Notes: generated by a model not told the origin, from the letters alone. A DNA stretch of 64,000 bases from Clostridia bacterium (GCA_017936925.1 JAGBEP010000002.1:1-64000), one strand, 5' to 3'. Shown: positions 38,421 to 48,082, counted from the stretch's first letter. Translations and numbers: made by a program.

Positions 38421-39180
38421 CGCTGCTGAATCAATTGTTAGAATGAGTTTGCAAGGATTAGAGGTTGCAACAAGAATATCTGGAAGTGGTGCAAAAAATA
38501 TTGCAGCACTTATTTATACTATTATGAAAGATAATACTCAAACAAAAGGTAAAACAAGACTTACTAATATGATAAAAAGTGGTAAGGAATTAAAAGTTTT
38601 CACAGTTAAAGAAGAAAACTTCAAAAAATTCACACAAGAAGCTAAAAGATATGGTGTTTTGTTTTGTGCTTTAAAAGGCAAAGAAAAAAGTATTGATGGA
38701 ATGGTAGATATAATGGTAAGAGCAGAAGATGCAAGTAAAATCAATCGTATAGTTGAAAGATTTAAGTTTGTAACAATAGATACTGCTTCTATCAAAAATG
38801 ATGTTCAAAAATCAAAAGATGGTAAAGACAAAGGTATCATTGTTAAGAGTATAGAAGAAAAACTTGTAGATGATATTTTAACAAAACCAATTAATAAGGA
38901 GGAACAAGAGGTATCAAACCCCCAAGTGGCAAAGATGGAAAAAAGCCCTCTATCAGAGCCTATCTCAAAGAACAAAAACAAATCAGATCAGGGTGCTAAA
39001 TTAGAAAAGCCAAGTGTTAGAGAAGAAATAAAACAAATTAAAGAAGAACAAAAACAAAAGGCAGATAATGATTTAGATAAGTCTGAACTATCAAAAGAAA
39101 AAGTTAGTAAAAATATGGTTAATGAAACTAAACATAAACAACCTAAAAATAAAAAGAAAAAATCAAAAGAAAGAGGTTAG
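38404..39180 (+). CDS. PcfB-like (DUF3801) conjugation protein
   Basis: The N-terminal 140 residues (SIVRMSLQGLEVATRISGSG, KNIAALIYTIMKD, GVLFCALKGKEKS) match the PcfB/DUF3801 family. PcfB of pCF10 works with the coupling protein PcfC to dock the relaxosome at the channel. The C-terminal 110 residues are a charged lysine-rich tail ending in KNKKKKSKERG. It lies between the relaxase and the coupling protein genes, in keeping with that role. AAGGAAGTGAAAAAC precedes ATG 38404. Confidence 0.82.
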   Translation: MNASGDAAESIVRMSLQGLEVATRISGSGAKNIAALIYTIMKDNTQTKGKTRLTNMIKSGKELKVFTVKEENFKKFTQEAKRYGVLFCALKGKEKSIDGMVDIMVRAEDASKINRIVERFKFVTIDTASIKNDVQKSKDGKDKGIIVKSIEEKLVDDILTKPINKEEQEVSNPQVAKMEKSPLSEPISKNKNKSDQGAKLEKPSVREEIKQIKEEQKQKADNDLDKSELSKEKVSKNMVNETKHKQPKNKKKKSKERG

Positions 39181-39185
39181 AAATT

Positions 39186-40070
39186 ATGAATGATATTGAT
39201 GATATAGTTTCAGTGGCAAATAGTAGTACACAAAATAAATCATTTGATAAAAATGCTTGGATGAAAAAAAAACAAGAAGAAAGAAAAAGTGCTTATGATT
39301 TAATTGATAAAACTGCTACTGAAATAGTGAGTGATTCAAGTAAATTTAAAACTTATCTAGATGTTCAAGGTAGAATGAATAAGTATTCAGTTGGTAATGC
39401 GTTACTAATAACTACACAAATGCCAAATGCAACACAATTAAAAGAATTTTCTGATTGGAAAGAAGCGGGAGCATTTATAAAAAAGAATGCAAATAGCATA
39501 ATAATTCTAGAACCAGGAGATTCATACACAAGAGCAGATGGTACACAAGCAACTTCATATAATCCAAAGAAAATGTTTGATATATCACAAACAACTTTTA
39601 AACAAAATAATAAGTTAAATGATTATGATGATAAAACAAAATTAACAGCACTTTTAAAAGATTGTCCTGTTAATATAAAAGTAGTTGATGAAATATCTGG
39701 AACAAATAGAGTTGCTGAATGGAATAAACAAGATAATGTTTTATATGTTAAAAGAGGTGGCGAAACACAAGATATATTTAAAGAATTATCTGAAGAACTT
39801 GCAAGAGCAACATTAGAAGAAACAGGAAATGCAAGTTTAGATAACTTTAAATGTAGATGTACTTCATATATGTTATGTAAGAAGTATGGAATTGATGTTT
39901 CGTCTTTTAATTTGGAATCAATTCCTGATTCTCTTAAAAATATGAATTCTAGTGAAATTAGAAATGAACTAGGTTCAATGAGAAATGCAATGGAAGATAT
40001 AAATATAAGAATGGGACAACATTTTGAAAATATATCTAAAAAAGCAAAAACAAAAGATTTAGAAAGATAG
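39186..40070 (+). CDS. ArdC-like protein with degenerate protease motif
   Basis: The N-terminus (about 30-110, MNKYSVGNALLITTQMPNAT then FSDWKEAGAFIKKNANSIII) matches the ArdC-N single-strand DNA-binding domain of anti-restriction proteins. The C-terminal half aligns with the ArdC metallopeptidase, but the zinc motif (usually HELAH) reads SEELARATLEE near 200, so peptidase activity is probably lost. I infer binding of transferred DNA more than protease-based anti-restriction. It lies between PcfB and a small conserved gene in the transfer operon. Confidence 0.7.
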   Translation: MNDIDDIVSVANSSTQNKSFDKNAWMKKKQEERKSAYDLIDKTATEIVSDSSKFKTYLDVQGRMNKYSVGNALLITTQMPNATQLKEFSDWKEAGAFIKKNANSIIILEPGDSYTRADGTQATSYNPKKMFDISQTTFKQNNKLNDYDDKTKLTALLKDCPVNIKVVDEISGTNRVAEWNKQDNVLYVKRGGETQDIFKELSEELARATLEETGNASLDNFKCRCTSYMLCKKYGIDVSSFNLESIPDSLKNMNSSEIRNELGSMRNAMEDINIRMGQHFENISKKAKTKDLER

Positions 40071-40081
40071 GAGGATTTTAA

Positions 40082-40270
40082 GTGAAAGAAGAAGTTAAAA
40101 TATTGGCTCTTGATAAATACGAAGTTGGACTTGTTATAAATGCACTTAATGAAATGCGAAATAAACAAATTGCAAGAGATGAAGATACAACATTTATAGA
40201 TGAAGTATTAATTCGTATTATTGATACCCCATTTAAAAAGAAACACGTTAAGGTACTTGAATGTAGATAA
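40082..40270 (+). CDS. Small conserved ICE protein, paralogue of 18396-18542
   Basis: GTG 40082 follows AGGAGGATTTTAA. The 62-residue protein (LDKYEVGLVINALNEMRNK, TFIDEVLIRIIDTPFKKKH) shares the Leu-Asn-Glu-Met-Arg and Thr-x-Phe-Ile-Asp-Glu blocks with the gene at 18396. It ends on the first base of the coupling-protein gene, so the two are coupled. The function is unknown. Confidence 0.75.
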   Translation: MKEEVKILALDKYEVGLVINALNEMRNKQIARDEDTTFIDEVLIRIIDTPFKKKHVKVLECR

Positions 40271-42072
40271 TGGATAGTAATAGAGATAATATTCCGAAAT
40301 GGGTTTATTTTCTTGGGTTAATTCCTACAATATGGATTTCACTTTTAATTGCACCATCAATAAGTGGTGGTTTACCACAGATAATAAAGGACTTTCCTAA
40401 ATTAATGGAGAGTCCTTTTTCTATATCTTGGTGTAACAATAGTTTAAAAGTAATTATAATAATGATTTTATGCTACGCAATGGGTATAGGAATATATTTA
40501 TCTACAAGAAAGAATTATCGTAGGAGAGAAGAACACGGAAGTGCAAAATGGGGTATTGCATATGCTATTAATAAAAAGTATGAGCAAAAACCTATTTCGA
40601 ATAATAAGATATTAACTCAAAATGTATCACTTGGATTAAATGGTAAAAAACATAGAAGAAATTTGAATGTTTTAGTATGTGGAGGAAGTGGTGCAGGTAA
40701 AACAAGATTTTATTGTAAGCCTAATATAATGCAAACTAATACTTCATTTGTAATACTTGACCCAAAAGGAGAAATTGTAAGAGATTTAGGTTATTTATTA
40801 AAAAGACAAGGATATGAAGTAAAAATATTAGATTTGATTAATATGGAAAAAAGTCATTGCTATAATCCATTTGTTTATCTAAAAAGTGATAATGATGTTC
40901 AAAAATTAGTGACAAATCTATTTAAAGCAACAACACCAAAAGGTTCATCATCTAATGATCCATTTTGGGATACAGCGGCTTCAATGCTTTTGTTAGCATT
41001 AGTATTTTATTTAAAATATGAAGCACCAGAAGATGAACAAAACTTTCCAATGGTAATGGAATTATTGAGAGCAGGAGAAGTTCACGAAGATGATGATTCT
41101 TATATAAGTCCATTAGATGTTTTATTTAATAGACTTGAAAGCAAGAATCCAGAACATATAGCACTCAAATATTATAGAGATTACCATAGTGGAAGTGCCA
41201 AAACTCTTAAATCAATACAAATTACTCTTGCTGCAAGACTTGAAAAGTTTAACCTAGAAAGTTTGGCATCATTAACTACAACAGATGAATTAGATTTGTC
41301 ATCATTAGGAGAAAAGAAAACTGCATTATTTGCATTAATACCAGATAATGATACAAGTTTTAATTTTCTTGTAAGTATTTTATATACACAATTATTTCAA
41401 CAACTATTTCTACTAGCAGACCATAAATATGGTGGTAGTTTGCCAGTTCACGTTCATTTTGTAATGGACGAATTTGCAAATGTAAGTTTACCAGATGATT
41501 TTGATAAAATCTTATCAGTTATGAGAAGTAGAGAAGTTTCAGTATCTATTATTTTGCAGAATTTAGCACAATTAAAAGCGTTATTTGAAAAACAATGGGA
41601 AAGTATAGTTGGAAATTGTGATGAGTTCTTATATTTAGGTGGTAATGAACAATCTACTCATAAATATGTTTCAGAATTATTAGGTAAAGAAACAATTGAC
41701 ACTAATACTTATGGGAAAAGTAGTGGAAGAAGTGGTAATTATTCAACTAATTATCAAATAAGCGGTAGAGAGTTGATGACTCCTGATGAAGTAAGGTTAT
41801 TAGACAATAAGTATGCTTTATTATTTATTAGAGGAGAAAGACCTATAATGGATTTTAAATACGATATTTTAAAACATCCGAATGTAGTTTATACAACAGA
41901 TGGAAAAGAAAAACCTTACTTACACGGAGGAACAGAAAATGCTATTGCTTCAATTCAATTTGATGAAAATATTGATAATTATGATTTCACAGAGATTGAA
42001 GATATAGCAGAAGAATATGAATTGTTATCTTCAGAAGAACTTGAAGATTATTTTAAAAGAAAAGGAGAATAG
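40270..42072 (+). CDS. Type IV coupling protein, TraG/VirD4-like
   Basis: This 600-residue ATPase connects the relaxosome to the secretion channel. Two N-terminal membrane segments are followed by EEHGSAKWG, Walker A GGSGAGKTRF near 137-146, FVILDPKGEIVRDLG, and Walker B VHFVMDEFAN. The C-terminal MSREVSVSIILQNLAQL-type region (VMRSREVSVSIILQNLAQL) is also present. Length and motifs are complete. ATG 40270 overlaps the previous stop by one base. Confidence 0.93.
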   Translation: MDSNRDNIPKWVYFLGLIPTIWISLLIAPSISGGLPQIIKDFPKLMESPFSISWCNNSLKVIIIMILCYAMGIGIYLSTRKNYRRREEHGSAKWGIAYAINKKYEQKPISNNKILTQNVSLGLNGKKHRRNLNVLVCGGSGAGKTRFYCKPNIMQTNTSFVILDPKGEIVRDLGYLLKRQGYEVKILDLINMEKSHCYNPFVYLKSDNDVQKLVTNLFKATTPKGSSSNDPFWDTAASMLLLALVFYLKYEAPEDEQNFPMVMELLRAGEVHEDDDSYISPLDVLFNRLESKNPEHIALKYYRDYHSGSAKTLKSIQITLAARLEKFNLESLASLTTTDELDLSSLGEKKTALFALIPDNDTSFNFLVSILYTQLFQQLFLLADHKYGGSLPVHVHFVMDEFANVSLPDDFDKILSVMRSREVSVSIILQNLAQLKALFEKQWESIVGNCDEFLYLGGNEQSTHKYVSELLGKETIDTNTYGKSSGRSGNYSTNYQISGRELMTPDEVRLLDNKYALLFIRGERPIMDFKYDILKHPNVVYTTDGKEKPYLHGGTENAIASIQFDENIDNYDFTEIEDIAEEYELLSSEELEDYFKRKGE

Positions 42073-42077
42073 AATTT

Positions 42078-42410
42078 ATGGAAAAGAAAAATAAATTAAA
42101 AATGAGTGATAAAGGGAAAAAATTATTTAAGACTTATGCTTTAGGTGTAAGTCTTTTTGCTTTAACTTTTGGAACAAGTATGACAGTATTTGCAGCTGAT
42201 GATCCTATGTCAGTAGTAAATAATCTATCAAACTTCATATTTGGACTAATCAGAGCAATTGGAATGATAATATTAGGATTTGGTATTGTTCAAGTAGGAT
42301 TATCATTAAAGAGTCACGACCCTAGCCAAAGAGCAAATGGATTTTTGACAGTGGCAGGAGGAATAATCATAACTTTTGCAAAAGAAATTTTAAATATGAT
42401 TACAGGTTAA
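42078..42410 (+). CDS. Maff2-family membrane protein, VirB2-like
   Basis: This 110-residue protein has a signal-like segment (TYALGVSLFALTFGTSMTVF ending AAD) and a second hydrophobic pair (FIFGLIRAIGMIILGFGIVQ, FLTVAGGIIITFAKEIL). It matches Maff2/TrbC-VirB2-like proteins, likely the pilin-like subunit of the mating channel. It lies between VirD4 and the VirB6-like gene, as in other Tn1549-type elements. AAAGGAGAATAGAA precedes the ATG. A stable hairpin follows it. Confidence 0.8.
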   Translation: MEKKNKLKMSDKGKKLFKTYALGVSLFALTFGTSMTVFAADDPMSVVNNLSNFIFGLIRAIGMIILGFGIVQVGLSLKSHDPSQRANGFLTVAGGIIITFAKEILNMITG

Positions 42411-42422
42411 ATTATCAAGTAT

Positions 42423-42444
42423 GAGGCAAGTTATATCTTGCCTC
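42423..42444 (+). terminator. Intercistronic hairpin after the Maff2 gene
   Basis: GAGGCAAG (42423-42430) pairs with CTTGCCTC (42437-42444) around TTATAT. Only a weak T tract follows, so it may stabilise the upstream message or partly terminate, which would give more Maff2 than later channel proteins. Confidence 0.6.
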
Positions 42445-42469
42445 CATCTATTTTAAGGAGGTGTTAATA

Positions 42470-43306
42470 TTGAGTGATAATTGGGTAGTGCAAAATTTAC
42501 AAAATGCACTAGAAACTTGGAACTCTAAATTAGGAGAAATATGGCAATTAGTAACACAAACACCCGAAACCTTTAAAGGTGGAGCAATATGGTCAGTAAT
42601 CGAGAATATATATGGTGCAGTTCAAGCAGTTGGACTTGCTTTGTTAGTTTTATTCTTTGTAGTAGGTGTGATGAAAACTTGTGGTTCATTAACAGAAGTT
42701 AAGAAACCAGAACACGCATTAAAATTATTTATTAGATTTGCAATAGCAAAAATTGTAGTTACTTATGGAATGGATTTATTATTATCAATATTTAAAATAG
42801 TTCAAGGAGTAATATCTACAATAATGAATGCAGCAGGTTTTGGTGGTGCAAGTTCTACAACACTACCACAAGATATAATAACGGCAGTAGAAAAATGTGG
42901 CTTTTTTGAATCAATACCATTATGGGCAGTCACATTGATAGGTGGATTATTTATAACAGTCTTATCATTTATTATGATAATGACTGTCTATGGTAGATTC
43001 TTTAAATTATATCTATATACAGCAATAGCACCTATACCATTATCAACTTTTGCAGGAGAACCAACTCAACAGGTTGGTAAAAGTTTTATTAAATCATATT
43101 GTGCAGTATGTTTAGAGGGTGCAATTATAGTTCTTGCTTGTATTATTTTCTCATTATTTGCTTCAAGTCCACCAGTAGTGGACACAAATGCAGCAGCAGT
43201 CACACAAGTTTGGAAGTATATTGGAGAACTTGTATTTAATATGCTCGTATTAGTGGGAACAATTAAGTTGTCAGATAGAGTTGTAAGAGAAATGATGGGA
43301 TTATAG
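42470..43306 (+). CDS. TrbL/VirB6-like conjugal transfer membrane protein
   Basis: This protein of about 278 residues has at least five membrane segments (AVGLALLVLFFVVGVMKTC, LWAVTLIGGLFITVLSFIM, FKLYLYTAIAPIPLSTFAG, GAIIVLACIIFSLFAS, LVFNMLVLVGTIKL). It matches the VirB6/TrbL-like CD1112 family in Clostridial elements, an inner-membrane part of the channel. TTG 42470 is chosen because AAGGAGGTG is correctly spaced; GTG 42461 lies in that site. Confidence 0.82.
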   Translation: MSDNWVVQNLQNALETWNSKLGEIWQLVTQTPETFKGGAIWSVIENIYGAVQAVGLALLVLFFVVGVMKTCGSLTEVKKPEHALKLFIRFAIAKIVVTYGMDLLLSIFKIVQGVISTIMNAAGFGGASSTTLPQDIITAVEKCGFFESIPLWAVTLIGGLFITVLSFIMIMTVYGRFFKLYLYTAIAPIPLSTFAGEPTQQVGKSFIKSYCAVCLEGAIIVLACIIFSLFASSPPVVDTNAAAVTQVWKYIGELVFNMLVLVGTIKLSDRVVREMMGL

Positions 43307-43319
43307 GAGGCGTTATCTA

Positions 43320-43961
43320 ATGGAAAATAAAATAAAAGCAATTTTAGTTAAAATTGAAAAAGAGCCAGAAGTTATTGAAATGAATACAGAATTAGAAACA
43401 TTACAACATTATGTTGGAGGGTATGTTCAATGTTATAACTTTGATAAAGGTGTTTCTATTTTATGTGATGAAGAAGGTAAAATAAAAGGATTACCTATGA
43501 ATAGAAAAGTTAATAATGATTTTATTGTAGGAGATTTTTTAATTGTTGCTGATGATATTGAAAATGAAGATTTTACTTCATTAACAAGTGAACAAATAGA
43601 TAAATATATGAAACAATTTGATAAAGATAGCATAATTGTCAATGTTAAAGATGAGGATAAAATAAAGTTTTTGGTATCTGGTATTAAGTCTAATGAAGAA
43701 AAACAAAAGTTAGAAGAACTAGGACTATATTGTTATGATTTAAGAGATAGTGATGATGGCAGAGATATTGCTAGTATAGAAAAAAGAGTTGTTGTAAATA
43801 GAATAGGTACAATGATTACTGATAAGGAAATTAAATTAGGAGATAAATATCCTAATGATTTTGTAGATTATAACACTTTTGTAGAACAAAATATTCAAGT
43901 AGATACAATTAAGGAATTACTAGAAAAAAATAAAGATAAAACTAATGAAAGGGGGAGATAA
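43320..43961 (+). CDS. DUF3846-like ICE protein
   Basis: This 213-residue protein opens MENKIKAILVKIEKEPEVIE and LQHYVGGYVQCYNFDKGVSI, then NRKVNNDFIVGDFLIVADD, the pattern of DUF3846, common in conjugative elements and some phages. An added C-terminal segment of about 100 residues has KLGDKYPNDFVDYNTFVEQN. The function is unknown. GGAGGCG precedes ATG 43320, and the gene is in the transfer operon. Confidence 0.72.
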   Translation: MENKIKAILVKIEKEPEVIEMNTELETLQHYVGGYVQCYNFDKGVSILCDEEGKIKGLPMNRKVNNDFIVGDFLIVADDIENEDFTSLTSEQIDKYMKQFDKDSIIVNVKDEDKIKFLVSGIKSNEEKQKLEELGLYCYDLRDSDDGRDIASIEKRVVVNRIGTMITDKEIKLGDKYPNDFVDYNTFVEQNIQVDTIKELLEKNKDKTNERGR

Positions 43962-43963
43962 CT

Positions 43964-44980
43964 ATGAATGAAGTTGTTGATAAAGTTAAAAATGATATTG
44001 AAACATTTTTAATGGAAGATATGGATAATCAAGAAATGAGAGTTGAATTTATTTTATTAAATCCTAAAACAAATGAAACACAAGCGTTGGCAAGTGATGG
44101 TAATGAAAGAATATTCTTATTTGCTCCTTTTACAAAGGAACAAGAAAATGGTTATATGAATGTTCCAGAATGGGATTTTAACTTTGATGAATACTTCTTT
44201 AAAGAACTTGCAAATGGATATGAAGTAGGATTTATAAATGATGATACACATTATGGATTATGGAATACTATTAATGAATTATATCCAGAAGATATTGAAA
44301 ATATAGGTGGAGTTCAAAAGTATTTATCATATTGTAAAGAGCATTTAATAACAAGAGAATATTTAGATGAAACAATGAAGTTAAATGTACCAGATATTAT
44401 GCAATATTATGAATACCCTATAAATGTTATAGAACAAGTTAATGATAATGTAATAATGTCTAAAAAGAATTATGATAAAGAAAGTGAAAAATCATATATA
44501 GCATTTGTATTAGGTTATGATTTGTTAAATAAAAAACTACAAAATTCTAGTTTCCCAGAATGTGATATTTGCTATGATACTTGTTCTTCACTCGCAGAAC
44601 ATTTTATTAATAGTGAAGAATATAAAAACACTAATCATTCTACTTATGAAATGTTGCAAGAATGGATTGATAAAAATCCTAATTTAATAAATGAGTATAT
44701 TGAAGTAGAAGAAAATAATAAAACTAGACAATTAGATAATGGAATGTATGTAATTGATGTTGGTTATAGACGAGAACAGCCTATTGCATTAGTTCAACGA
44801 GGAGAGGGCGAGTATATGGAATATGTAGTCGCTTTTAATTATAGAATTAAAAACAATAAAATTGATTGGGCTTATGGATATTACTATGATAAAGACTTAA
44901 CAAAAGCAAGAGAAGATTTTAATAAAGTAATTGCAGGTGGTAATTTATCAAAAACCTTTGAAAGAAAGGAAGATAGATAA
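43964..44980 (+). CDS. Uncharacterised transfer-operon protein (338 aa)
   Basis: A soluble acidic protein with a centre (YCKEHLITREYLDETMKLNV, DIMQYYEYPINVI) and a C-terminal domain (YVIDVGYRREQPIALVQRGE, YVVAFNYRIKNN, DWAYGYYYDKDL) that resembles the large-polyvalent-protein-associated LPD16 type. No catalytic motif is recognised. AGGGGGAGATAACT precedes ATG 43964. Genes on either side abut it closely, so it belongs to the mating operon. Confidence 0.6.
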   Translation: MNEVVDKVKNDIETFLMEDMDNQEMRVEFILLNPKTNETQALASDGNERIFLFAPFTKEQENGYMNVPEWDFNFDEYFFKELANGYEVGFINDDTHYGLWNTINELYPEDIENIGGVQKYLSYCKEHLITREYLDETMKLNVPDIMQYYEYPINVIEQVNDNVIMSKKNYDKESEKSYIAFVLGYDLLNKKLQNSSFPECDICYDTCSSLAEHFINSEEYKNTNHSTYEMLQEWIDKNPNLINEYIEVEENNKTRQLDNGMYVIDVGYRREQPIALVQRGEGEYMEYVVAFNYRIKNNKIDWAYGYYYDKDLTKAREDFNKVIAGGNLSKTFERKEDR

Positions 44981-45403
44981 ATGGAAGATAGAAGAAAAGT
45001 TGAAATGATAAAAAAGAAATATCCAGTAGGAACAAGAATTAAATTAAATTATATGCAAGATGATTATGCAGTTCCTAGTGGAATGACGGGGACAGTTGAT
45101 TATGTTGATGATGAAGGTCAAATTGGTATGAGTTGGGATAATGGTAGAACATTATCCTTTATTTATGGGGTTGATAGTTTTAGCATAATTGATGAAAAGC
45201 AAAAAGCATTATTTAATACAAAGTTGGCAAGTGATATGAATCGTAATGGAGAAATAGTGGAAATATTATCTTTTGAAAAAGGTAAAGATATTTATAACGA
45301 CCGATATAAAGTTAAGTTTAATGATGGGACTATCAAAGATAATATTATGAGTTGTGAATTGAACTTTAATTATGAAAAAAAGAAAGATGAAAGGAGTAGA
45401 TAA
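44981..45403 (+). CDS. DUF4314-like protein
   Basis: The first 75 residues contain YPVGTRIKLNYMQDDYAVPS, GMTGTVDYVDDEGQIGMSWD and NGRTLSFIYGVDSF, an SH3-like barrel recognised as DUF4314 of conjugative elements. The C-terminal half is another small beta domain (EIVEILSFEKGKDIYNDRYK). The function is unknown. It starts directly after the preceding stop, with AGAAAGGAAG as ribosome site. Confidence 0.72.
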   Translation: MEDRRKVEMIKKKYPVGTRIKLNYMQDDYAVPSGMTGTVDYVDDEGQIGMSWDNGRTLSFIYGVDSFSIIDEKQKALFNTKLASDMNRNGEIVEILSFEKGKDIYNDRYKVKFNDGTIKDNIMSCELNFNYEKKKDERSR

Positions 45404-45405
45404 AA

Positions 45406-45774
45406 TTGGAAGTTAAAATAAATAGAGAAATAAGAAACTATACGGAAAGTATATTTTTTGGACTGTCTTTAAGGCAGTTCATTTTTTCTATATTGGCTTG
45501 TGGTGTTGCAGTAATATTATATTTTGTTTTAAAAGGACACTTTGGTATTGAAACTTTATCTTGGGTATGTATTTTAGGTGCTTCGCCATTCGCTGCAATA
45601 GGCTTTATAACTTATAACGGAATGACGGCAGAAAAATTAGTATATGCGTGGATTAAGTCAGAAATATTGATACCAAAGCATTTAACTTTTAAACCAACAA
45701 ATTATTATAACGAATTATTAAAAGATAAATTAGAAAAGGAGGTTATATATGAAAACCCTAAAAATGTTATTTAA
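45406..45774 (+). CDS. PrgI-family conjugation membrane protein
   Basis: TTG 45406 after AAAGGAGTAGATAAAA. The 122-residue protein begins MEVKINREIRNYTESIFFGL and has two membrane segments (QFIFSILACGVAVILYFVL and WVCILGASPFAAIGFITY), the PrgI/VirB3-like layout. PrgI of pCF10 is a channel component next to the VirB4 ATPase. The virB4 gene overlaps its end by 26 bases, as is usual for the pair. Confidence 0.85.
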   Translation: MEVKINREIRNYTESIFFGLSLRQFIFSILACGVAVILYFVLKGHFGIETLSWVCILGASPFAAIGFITYNGMTAEKLVYAWIKSEILIPKHLTFKPTNYYNELLKDKLEKEVIYENPKNVI

Positions 45775-48082
45775 GCAAGATAAGGAAGCATTTGTTGTTC
45801 CAAAAGGAGTACAAGATGTAATACCTGTAAATAGAATATGGGAAGATGGTGTATTTTTAGTAGGAAAAAACAAATATTCTAAATGCTATAAATTTTCAGA
45901 TATAAATTATGCAGTTGCAAGTAGAAGTGATAAAGAGGGAATGTTTTTAGAATATTCTGAACTTCTTAACTCATTTGATACAGGTGCAACAACAAAATTA
46001 ACTATTATAAATAGAAGATTAAATAAAATAGATTTTGAAAAGAATATTTTATTACCATTAGCAGAAGATAAACTTGATGAATATAGAAAAGAATATAATA
46101 AAATGTTATTAGATAAAGCAACTGGGGCTAATGGAATAATACAAGAAAAGTTTATTACTATTTCAGTAAATAAAAAGAGTATAGAAGAAGCGAGAAATTA
46201 TTTTGCAAGAATTGGTGCAGATTTAATTTCTCACTTTTCTGGTTTAGGCTCAAAGTGTGTAGAACTTGACGCAGTAGATAGATTAAGAATGTGTCACGAT
46301 TTTTATAGAGAGGGAGAAGAAAACTCTTTTAGTTTTGATTTAATTAAAACAATGAGAAAAGGACATAGTTTTAAAGATACAATATGTCCAGATAATTTTG
46401 AATTTAAAAATGATTATTTCAAAATGGGTAAAAAGTATGGTAGAGTTATTTTCTTAAAAGAATATGCAAGTTATATTAAAGATAATATGGTTGCAGAATT
46501 AACTGACTTAAATAGAAACTTAATGATGAGTATAGATGTTGTACCAATTCCAATGGACGAGGCAGTAAGAGAAGTTGAAAATAGAAGATTAGGTGTAGAA
46601 ACTAATATTACTAATTGGCAACGCAGACAAAACTCTAATAATAATTTTAGTGCAGTAATTCCTTACGATATGGAACAGCAGAGAATTGAATCAAAAGAAT
46701 TTTTAGATGATTTAACTACACGAGATCAAAGAATGTTTTTATCAGTATTAACAATGGTACACACAGCAGATACCAAAGAGCAATTAGATAATGATACAGA
46801 AAGTTTATTAACTACTGCAAGAAAACATTTATGTCAGTTTGCTATTCTTAAATGGCAACAAATGGATGGACTTAATACTGCAATGCCTTTTGGTGTTAGA
46901 AAGATAGATACTTTAAGAACTTTAACTACTGAAAGTTTAGCAGTATTTATGCCGTTTCGAGTTCAAGAAATAAATCACGAAAATGGTATTTACTATGGAC
47001 AAAATGTAATAAGTAAAAATATGATTATTGCAGATAGACGCCAACTATTAAATGGTAATAGTTTTATTCTTGGAGTATCTGGTAGTGGTAAATCATTTAC
47101 TGGTAAAAATGAAATTGTATCAGTAATATTAAGAGATCCAAACGCAGATGTAATCGTGATAGATCCAGAGCGAGAATATTCTCAACTAATAAATGCACTA
47201 GGTGGAGAAGTAATCCATATATCAGCAACAAGTGATAATCATATTAATGCTATGGATATGAATAGTGAATATGGAGATGGAGCAAATCCTGTAATATTAA
47301 AATCAGAGTTTATTCTTTCTTTATGTGAGCAATTAATTGGTGGTAGTAATTTAGGTCCAAAACAAAAGTCAATTATAGATAGATGTACTGCTTCTGTTTA
47401 TAGACATTTTCAACAAGGAAACTATATGGGGACACCACCAACATTGCAAGATTTTAGAGAAGAATTATTGAAACAAACAGAGCCAGAAGCAAAAGAAATA
47501 GCACTTGCAATAGAATTATTTACTAATGGAAGCCTTAATACTTTTGCAAAGAATACTAATGTTGATACAGAAAATAGACTTATTTGTTATGATATATTAG
47601 ATTTAGGTAAACAATTACTTCCAATAGGAATGTTAGTTGTATTAGATAGTATTTTAAATAGAATAACAACAAATAGACAAAAAGGTAGAAATACCTTTAT
47701 TTTTATTGATGAAATATATCTATTATTCCAACACGAGTATTCTGCTAATTTCTTATTCACATTATGGAAAAGAGTTCGTAAATATGGTGCATATTGTACT
47801 GGTATAACACAAAATGTTGATGACTTATTACAAAGCCATACTGCTAGAACAATGTTAGCAAACTCTGAATTTATTGTAATGTTAAATCAAGCAAGTACAG
47901 ATAGAATTGAACTTGCAAAATTATTAAATATATCAGAATTACAAATGGGATATATTACAAATGTAGGAGCAGGACAAGGTTTAGTAAAAGTCGGTAGTTC
48001 TTTAATTCCATTTATAAATAAATTCCCAACTAATACGAAACTTTATAAATTAATGACAACAAAACCGGGAGAGGGAAAATAG
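45749..48082 (+). CDS. VirB4/TraE-like conjugation ATPase
   Basis: This 777-residue ATPase powers assembly of the mating channel. Walker A GVSGSGKSFTGKNE is near 442, Walker B TFIFIDEIYLLF near 650, with the VirB4 signature DVIVIDPEREYSQLI between them, and YCTGITQNVDDLL later. AAAAGGAGG lies seven bases before ATG 45749, inside the end of the PrgI gene. Length is typical and motifs are intact. Confidence 0.94.
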   Translation: MKTLKMLFKQDKEAFVVPKGVQDVIPVNRIWEDGVFLVGKNKYSKCYKFSDINYAVASRSDKEGMFLEYSELLNSFDTGATTKLTIINRRLNKIDFEKNILLPLAEDKLDEYRKEYNKMLLDKATGANGIIQEKFITISVNKKSIEEARNYFARIGADLISHFSGLGSKCVELDAVDRLRMCHDFYREGEENSFSFDLIKTMRKGHSFKDTICPDNFEFKNDYFKMGKKYGRVIFLKEYASYIKDNMVAELTDLNRNLMMSIDVVPIPMDEAVREVENRRLGVETNITNWQRRQNSNNNFSAVIPYDMEQQRIESKEFLDDLTTRDQRMFLSVLTMVHTADTKEQLDNDTESLLTTARKHLCQFAILKWQQMDGLNTAMPFGVRKIDTLRTLTTESLAVFMPFRVQEINHENGIYYGQNVISKNMIIADRRQLLNGNSFILGVSGSGKSFTGKNEIVSVILRDPNADVIVIDPEREYSQLINALGGEVIHISATSDNHINAMDMNSEYGDGANPVILKSEFILSLCEQLIGGSNLGPKQKSIIDRCTASVYRHFQQGNYMGTPPTLQDFREELLKQTEPEAKEIALAIELFTNGSLNTFAKNTNVDTENRLICYDILDLGKQLLPIGMLVVLDSILNRITTNRQKGRNTFIFIDEIYLLFQHEYSANFLFTLWKRVRKYGAYCTGITQNVDDLLQSHTARTMLANSEFIVMLNQASTDRIELAKLLNISELQMGYITNVGAGQGLVKVGSSLIPFINKFPTNTKLYKLMTTKPGEGK

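Noticed and set aside
39623-40168. Long minus-strand frame (181 codons) opposite the ArdC-like gene
   Set aside because: Despite its length it has no ribosome site or recognisable domain, and the plus strand carries a conserved operon gene.
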